DNA from: Bacillota bacterium
Lineage (GTDB): Bacteria; Bacillota; Bacilli; Bacillales_B; DSM-18226
NCBI GenBank assembly: GCA_030705665.1
Contig: JAUZQA010000224.1
Location: forward strand, 1-6,995
Direction: 5' to 3'
Length of the DNA stretch: 6,995 nt
The translations under genes and the position numbers were made by a program. Shown here one piece after another: positions 6,322 through 6,995 of the stretch. Position 1 is the stretch's first letter. Every line of letters starts with the position of its first letter. The notes below the pieces were generated by a model. That model saw nothing but the letters and a program-made list of their open reading frames with translations. It did not search any database and was not told where the DNA came from.

Positions 6322-6364
6322 GAAAATTATCCTCCAATTAAGGTGAACTTTAGCCGTGCAAATT

Positions 6365-6995
6365 TCAATGTCCAGTTCCAGTAGTCACATTTGGAGTCGT
6401 TGTTGTATTCCCCGTTCCAGTAGTCCCACCTGGATTCGGTGTTGTATTCCCCGTTCCAGTAGTCCCACTTGGATTCGGTGTTGTATTCCCCGTTCCAGTA
6501 GTCCCACTTGGACTCGGAGTTGTATTCCCCGTTCCAGTAGTCCCACTTGGAGTTGTTGTTGTATTCCCCGTTCCAGTAGTCCCACTTGGATTCGCTGTTG
6601 TATCCCCAGATCCAGTAGTCCCACTTGGATTCGCTGTTGTATTTCCTATTCCAGTATTCGCATTTGGAGTTGTTGTTGTATTCCCTGTTCCGGTACTCGC
6701 ACTTGGATTAGTTGTTGTGTTCGCATTTCCAGTATTCGCACTTGGAGTCGTTGTTGTATTCCCCGGTCCAGTATTCACAACATCGCGTTTTGCACCTTTA
6801 ATAAAGAGCTCGTTTCCGCTTTGATAAACGTCATTTGGCTGTTGGAACTTTGATGTATCGGTCCCAAAACTTTGCATCATCTTTTTAAACATGAGCTGTG
6901 AAATTTTGGTTTCATTTGGACTTAAATAGTTTCCCCGGCCATTTTGCTCATAGCCGGTCCAAACAGCCATCGTATATTGCGGAGTATACCCGACA
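6365..6995 (-). CDS. Class A penicillin-binding protein (PBP1A/PonA-like), C-terminal fragment
   Basis: The gene enters from the right edge with its start missing; 209 full codons remain. The first residues read VGYTPQYTMAVWTGY, the conserved stretch near the end of the transpeptidase domain of bifunctional class A penicillin-binding proteins, which polymerise and cross-link peptidoglycan outside the membrane. The catalytic SxxK, SxN and KTG motifs would lie upstream of the window. After a short linker (ending GNELFIKGAKRDVV) comes a tail of Thr, Gly, Asn and Pro in 13-residue repeats, ending TTGTGH and a TGA stop. Such tails are common in Bacillus PonA-type proteins and probably extend into the cell wall; their function is not known to me. 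The gene is followed by its own terminator at 6230-6277 and appears unrelated to acetoin use. I cannot tell PonA from PbpF or PbpD paralogues from this fragment. Confidence 0.88.
   Translation of the reverse strand, partial: VGYTPQYTMAVWTGYEQNGRGNYLSPNETKISQLMFKKMMQSFGTDTSKFQQPNDVYQSGNELFIKGAKRDVVNTGPGNTTTTPSANTGNANTTTNPSASTGTGNTTTTPNANTGIGNTTANPSGTTGSGDTTANPSGTTGTGNTTTTPSGTTGTGNTTPSPSGTTGTGNTTPNPSGTTGTGNTTPNPGGTTGTGNTTTTPNVTTGTGH
6368..6775 (-). repeat. 39-bp tandem repeat encoding the PBP tail (10.5 copies)
   Basis: Ten complete 39-bp units and one partial unit lie in frame, each coding 13 residues of the pattern T-T-G-T-G-N-T-T-x-x-P-S-G. The first four units (nearest the catalytic domain) are diverged (NTG or STG starts, Ala instead of Gly at the end), while units 5-10 are nearly identical in DNA as well as protein. 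That suggests recent expansion by slippage or unequal recombination at the 3' end. Each unit is directly joined to the next with no spacers. Confidence 0.95.

Noticed and set aside
6331..6335. GGAGG on the minus strand as the start of a small gene between the PBP gene and acoA
   Set aside because: No ATG at suitable spacing; a TTG there opens only an 8-codon frame, and the region precedes the promoter of aco.
6128..6337. Extension of acoA by 70 codons to an upstream TTG
   Set aside because: It overlaps the terminator hairpin and the sigma-54 promoter, has no family resemblance, and the strong ribosome-binding site at 6136-6142 fixes the start at 6127.
6368..6775. CRISPR array
   Set aside because: The units are directly joined with no unique spacers and lie in frame within a coding sequence.
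6356..6853. Plus-strand frame with repeated Ser/Cys/Arg-rich protein
   Set aside because: It is the antisense shadow of the 39-bp repeat in the penicillin-binding protein tail; because 39 is a multiple of three, other frames also stay open.

Overview
The window looks like chromosome of a Gram-positive, Bacillaceae-type bacterium. The signs are strong purine-rich ribosome-binding sites of the AAGGAGG type, a Bacillus-like acetoin dehydrogenase operon in the order A-B-C-L, a sigma-54 (SigL-type) promoter, a CcpA-type cre box, and a class A penicillin-binding protein with a low-complexity tail. Genus and species cannot be fixed from the sequence. All recognisable genes lie on the minus strand, so transcription runs from the right end of the window to the left.

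Layout, in the direction of transcription: (1) the C-terminal end of a bifunctional penicillin-binding protein (6365-6995, cut by the window edge), ending in ten and a half copies of a 13-residue repeat; (2) an intergenic region of 237 bp with an intrinsic terminator (6230-6277), a possible activator site (6304-6321) and a near-consensus -24/-12 promoter (6169-6185); (3) the operon acoA (E1 alpha), acoB (E1 beta), acoC (E2), acoL (E3), followed 16 bp later by a 2,3-butanediol/sorbitol-type dehydrogenase (bdhA); (4) an intrinsic terminator (254-280); (5) a separate sigma-A promoter with an overlapping cre box (196-224); (6) the first 21 codons of a regulator that best fits AcoR, the sigma-54 activator of acetoin catabolism (1-65, cut by the left edge).

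The genes form one catabolic unit. BdhA would oxidise 2,3-butanediol to acetoin with NAD. The AcoABCL complex would cleave acetoin with CoA and NAD to acetaldehyde and acetyl-CoA. AcoR would switch the unit on through sigma-54. Glucose repression appears to be wired indirectly: the only good cre box seen lies on the acoR promoter, and none was found in front of acoA.

I found no sign of a wholly new system. The points worth a second look are the placement of bdhA inside the aco transcription unit, the layered regulation (sigma-54, an activator, and CcpA acting on the activator gene), and the recently expanded repeat tail of the penicillin-binding protein. Several start sites given here are shorter than the longest open reading frame and were chosen from ribosome-binding-site spacing.
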